Positions 43,089-45,128 of a DNA stretch of 45,128 bases are shown here, piece after piece. A program made the position numbers and the translations under genes. The stretch lies in contig JAUNAL010000004.1 in assembly GCA_030527585.1 (NCBI GenBank), positions 1 to 45,128 on the forward strand, read 5' to 3'. The notes beneath the pieces were generated by a model. The model was not told the DNA's origin, ran no database searches, and saw only the letters and a program-made list of their open reading frames with translations. How positions within the stretch are numbered: the stretch's first letter is position 1; the number at the start of each line of letters is the position of its first letter. Origin of the DNA: Candidatus Saccharimonadota bacterium. Lineage in GTDB: Bacteria; Patescibacteriota; Saccharimonadia; Saccharimonadales; Saccharimonadaceae.

Positions 43089-43639
43089 AATTCCACCTCC
43101 CCGTTTATTACGCCAGTCTTCGAACCAGCTTTTAAATTAATCACAATTTGTACTTTCCCCGTCGATAAATTCGCAACCGGCACATCAAACCCCTCACAAG
43201 TTGCCGTCGAAACCGCATCCGTCATTAGCGCTGACGCATTATATATACTCTTCCCATCTCGCACCAAACTAAGCTCACAACTCCCCTCCGTCACAAATTG
43301 GTCAATATTCACTCGTATCCTTAAAATCCCGTCCAAAACCGCCGCATAACTCACCACCCCAGTCAAATCACTCCCTTTATTTGGATCACCCCCTTCATAC
43401 TGCTGAATCTCCTCTTTTTCTTCTACGACAACTTCCCCTTCTTCAGCCTCACCATACCCTTCATCTACTTCTATCTCTTCAACAACTGTAGTTCCCCCCG
43501 AATTGTCCGGAGCCGGAATCGATTCCTCTTTCAAATACGCATCCCAAACTAAATAACAAACCGCCCCAGCGCCAATCACGAGCAGCAAAATCAACAATCT
43601 CTTCAACCATTTCCGATTTCTTCGTCGTTTTTTCGCCAT
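43085..43639 (-). CDS. Membrane-anchored protein with acidic linker, partner of the surface lysozyme
   Basis: A 184-residue protein with a basic start (MAKKRRRNRKWLKR), one membrane helix (about 15-33), a very acidic linker (about 45-85, rich in Glu/Val/Gly) and a small beta-type domain at about 93-184 (DGILRIRVNIDQF ... VQIVINLKAG) with two Cys that could form a disulphide. It overlaps the lysozyme-like gene as GTGA, so the two products probably act together outside the membrane. I do not recognise the domain. TATAAT followed by AAGGAG precedes ATG 43639. Confidence 0.75.
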   Translation of the reverse strand: MAKKRRRNRKWLKRLLILLLVIGAGAVCYLVWDAYLKEESIPAPDNSGGTTVVEEIEVDEGYGEAEEGEVVVEEKEEIQQYEGGDPNKGSDLTGVVSYAAVLDGILRIRVNIDQFVTEGSCELSLVRDGKSIYNASALMTDAVSTATCEGFDVPVANLSTGKVQIVINLKAGSKTGVINGEVEL

Positions 43640-43704
43640 TAGATAGTTCTCCTTATTATAATCATAACTACTTTGGCAACAAAAATCAACCCCACCCTAA
43701 AAAG

Positions 43705-44028
43705 TCAAACCTCAATCCCCAAAATCCCCGCCGCTTTTTCCAAAACCGCTTTCTCCTCCTCAGAACAGCCAACCATCCGCGCCTTAAACAACTCGACCGT
43801 CTCCTCATGCCGATAATCCAAAATCTCTAACGACCTCGCCGCCCCAGGCACTTTCCGCAAAACCCCCTTCGAAACTAAATTATCAATATGCTCTGCCACC
43901 GCCGAAACCGACGAGAGCCCTAACCCCGCCTGGATCTCCCGATAGGACGGCGAAATCCCCTTCTCCTCTGTAAAATCTTGCAAGAAGTCTAAAACTGCTA
44001 ATTGTTTTTTCGTAAGTTTTATAGTCAT
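43705..44028 (-). CDS. LexA-like DNA-binding protein without peptidase domain
   Basis: A 107-residue protein. Residues 1-66 match the LexA winged helix-turn-helix: LTKKQLAVLDFLQDFTEEKGISPSYREI, then GLSSVSAVAEHIDNLVSKGVLRK. The following 40 residues are helical. The S24 autoprotease domain of LexA (about 130 residues) is absent, so RecA-triggered self-cleavage is not possible. I chose ATG 44028 since a TATAAT lies 9 nt before it; a longer frame from 44130 would run through the divergent promoter. It may repress the divergent LCP gene and itself. Confidence 0.85.
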   Translation of the reverse strand: MTIKLTKKQLAVLDFLQDFTEEKGISPSYREIQAGLGLSSVSAVAEHIDNLVSKGVLRKVPGAARSLEILDYRHEETVELFKARMVGCSEEEKAVLEKAAGILGIEV

Positions 44029-44033
44029 TATGT

Positions 44034-44043
44034 TATAATTATA
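44034..44043. promoter_or_regulatory. Overlapping divergent -10 boxes of lexA-like and LCP genes
   Basis: TATAAT on plus (44034-44039, preceded by TGT), 8 nt before ATG 44048. TATAAT on minus (44043-44038), 9 nt before ATG 44028. The two boxes share two bases, and each -35 lies inside the other gene. Confidence 0.8.
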
Positions 44044-44047
44044 AATA

Positions 44048-45128
44048 ATGAAAACGAATAAATCAATCGACGGTCTTACTACTCGTGCCGCAAAAAAAAC
44101 CGTCACCCCAAAACCCAAAAAGCCTATCACGGTTAAAGTAAAAATTAAAGAAGCCCCTCTTGAGGAGGAAGTTGTTCAGGTTAAAGAATTGGTCCCAGAT
44201 GAAGCTCTCGAGATCGAAATCATCGAAGATGATAAGGGGTCTCTAAAAACTAAGAAAGGCAAAAAAACCTCCGGAAAAGCTTCGCGTGAAAAAGCCATTG
44301 AAGATTTTCTCACCCCAGTCGAGGCCCTTAATTTAGGAGATGATGAAGAAGAAAAACCTCATAAAAAACGCAAAAAACTATCTAAAAAAGAAAAAACCGC
44401 CAAGAAAAAGGCTGGGAAAGTTCGTCGTATTATTACCACGGTTGCCCTTGTTCTTGTCCTCGCTCTTATTGGTCTTGTTTCCTGGGTAGTTCTTTGGGGT
44501 AACGACATTATCGCTAAAATCACTGGCGGACAAGGTAACGTTCTAGATCTTTTCACCTTTATGGAAGAAACCTACGAACCACTAAAAACCGACGCCAACG
44601 GCCGCACCAATATTCTCGCTTTTGGAACCAGCGGCTACAATATGGAAGGCGACGAAGGCAACGGCAAACATGACGGCGCTCAACTAACCGATTCCATCAT
44701 GGCTATTAGCTTAAACCAAGAAACCGGCGATATCGTGATGATTTCCCTCCCTCGTGACCTTAAAGCCTCTCCAACTTGCACCGCAACTGGTAAGATTAAT
44801 GAGGTTTATTGGTGCAATAATATGAAAGGAACTGACGAAGAAGCCGGCGCCACTGCTCTTATGACCAAAGTCGGTGGAATCTTAGGCATTGAATTCCAAT
44901 ATTACGCCCACCTTAACTGGGGCTCACTCATTTCCATCGTTGACACCCTCGGCGGCATCAAGGTTACCCTCGATGAAGATATTAACGATAAAAACTGGAC
45001 CGGCGCCGTCTACAAAGCCGGCGTCGAATACACTTTAACTGGCGATCAAGCTCTCGGTCTTGCTCGTGCCCGTCATGGTACTTCTGGCGGCGACTTTTCT
45101 CGCGGCAATAGCCAACAAAAAATTCTTA
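44048..45128 (+). CDS. LytR-CpsA-Psr (LCP) family protein, partial
   Basis: The right edge cuts this gene after about 360 residues. It has a long Lys/Glu-rich cytoplasmic leader (about 1-118, including KKRKKLSKKEKTAKKK), a membrane helix (about 122-146) and the LCP domain (from about 180): GRTNILAFGTSGYN, DSIMAISLNQETGDIVMISLPRDL, GGIKVTLDEDI, ALGLARARHGTSGGDFSRG and QQKIL. LCP enzymes attach undecaprenyl-linked glycopolymers to the cell wall, so it fits the Wzm/Wzt-exported polysaccharide here. The leader is unusually long. The mRNA appears leaderless. Confidence 0.93.
   Translation, partial: MKTNKSIDGLTTRAAKKTVTPKPKKPITVKVKIKEAPLEEEVVQVKELVPDEALEIEIIEDDKGSLKTKKGKKTSGKASREKAIEDFLTPVEALNLGDDEEEKPHKKRKKLSKKEKTAKKKAGKVRRIITTVALVLVLALIGLVSWVVLWGNDIIAKITGGQGNVLDLFTFMEETYEPLKTDANGRTNILAFGTSGYNMEGDEGNGKHDGAQLTDSIMAISLNQETGDIVMISLPRDLKASPTCTATGKINEVYWCNNMKGTDEEAGATALMTKVGGILGIEFQYYAHLNWGSLISIVDTLGGIKVTLDEDINDKNWTGAVYKAGVEYTLTGDQALGLARARHGTSGGDFSRGNSQQKIL

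Noticed and set aside
44029-44130. Longer N-terminus for the LexA-like protein
   Set aside because: The extension crosses the divergent promoter and the LCP start, while LexA homology begins at 44028.

Overview
The window looks like a chromosomal segment of a Candidate Phyla Radiation (Patescibacteria) bacterium, most likely a Saccharibacterium (TM7). The reasons are a VirB4 split into a TraC-like protein and an ATPase next to PrgI, several small VirB2-like pilin proteins, a host-parasite style surface gene set (lysozyme-like repeat protein, LCP protein, many glycosyltransferases), and strong TATAAT boxes sitting only 6-9 nt before many start codons. UGA ends real genes here (uvrA, gtrB and the anchored protein at 43085), so this is not the UGA=Gly code of Gracilibacteria/Absconditabacteria. 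The phylum call is inference from gene content only.

Layout. 1-16.5 kb: RNase Y, a CIRCE-controlled dnaJ, the operon prgI / TraC-like / virB4, two unknown accessory genes, a 1,100-residue TrbL/VirB6-like membrane protein, a protein with three tandem VirB2-like pilin domains, two single-domain pilins, Hsp20, ComF, tRNA-Ser(GCU) and two unknown proteins. Together this is most of a type IV secretion/pilus-like envelope machine with heat-shock genes around it. 16.5-20.3 kb: groES-groEL behind a second CIRCE, a TylF-like methyltransferase and acetate kinase. 20.4-23.3 kb: an accessory island with an unknown Cys-rich membrane protein, a TetR-like regulator, a 900-nt gene-poor stretch, and a HEPN-type gene broken by an in-frame UGA behind uvrA.

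The most striking discovery is in that gene-poor stretch: a tracrRNA gene (minus strand, about 21856-21758) and, 30 nt away, one 36-nt type II CRISPR repeat (21883-21918). The two sequences would form a duplex with the same GA/AAGU bulge as the Streptococcus pyogenes Cas9 guide. No cas gene is present in the window. Both repeat copies carry their own promoter. Next to it is a GC-rich, hairpin-forming, terminator-ended stretch that may be another small RNA.

26-45 kb: a surface-polysaccharide locus: GtrA, GtrB and GtrII-like glucosylation proteins, GT2 enzymes, the Wzm/Wzt ABC exporter, WecB epimerase, two GT-B enzymes, a lysozyme-like surface protein with an exact 378-bp internal duplication, a membrane-anchored partner, a LexA-like regulator without its protease domain, and an LCP-family ligase at the right edge. 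Two likely anti-phage genes are inserted among them: an ApeA-like HEPN protein and a GHKL-ATPase/nuclease fusion. Three genes carry frameshifts at homopolymers (G9, G5, T6), which may be sequencing errors or real.
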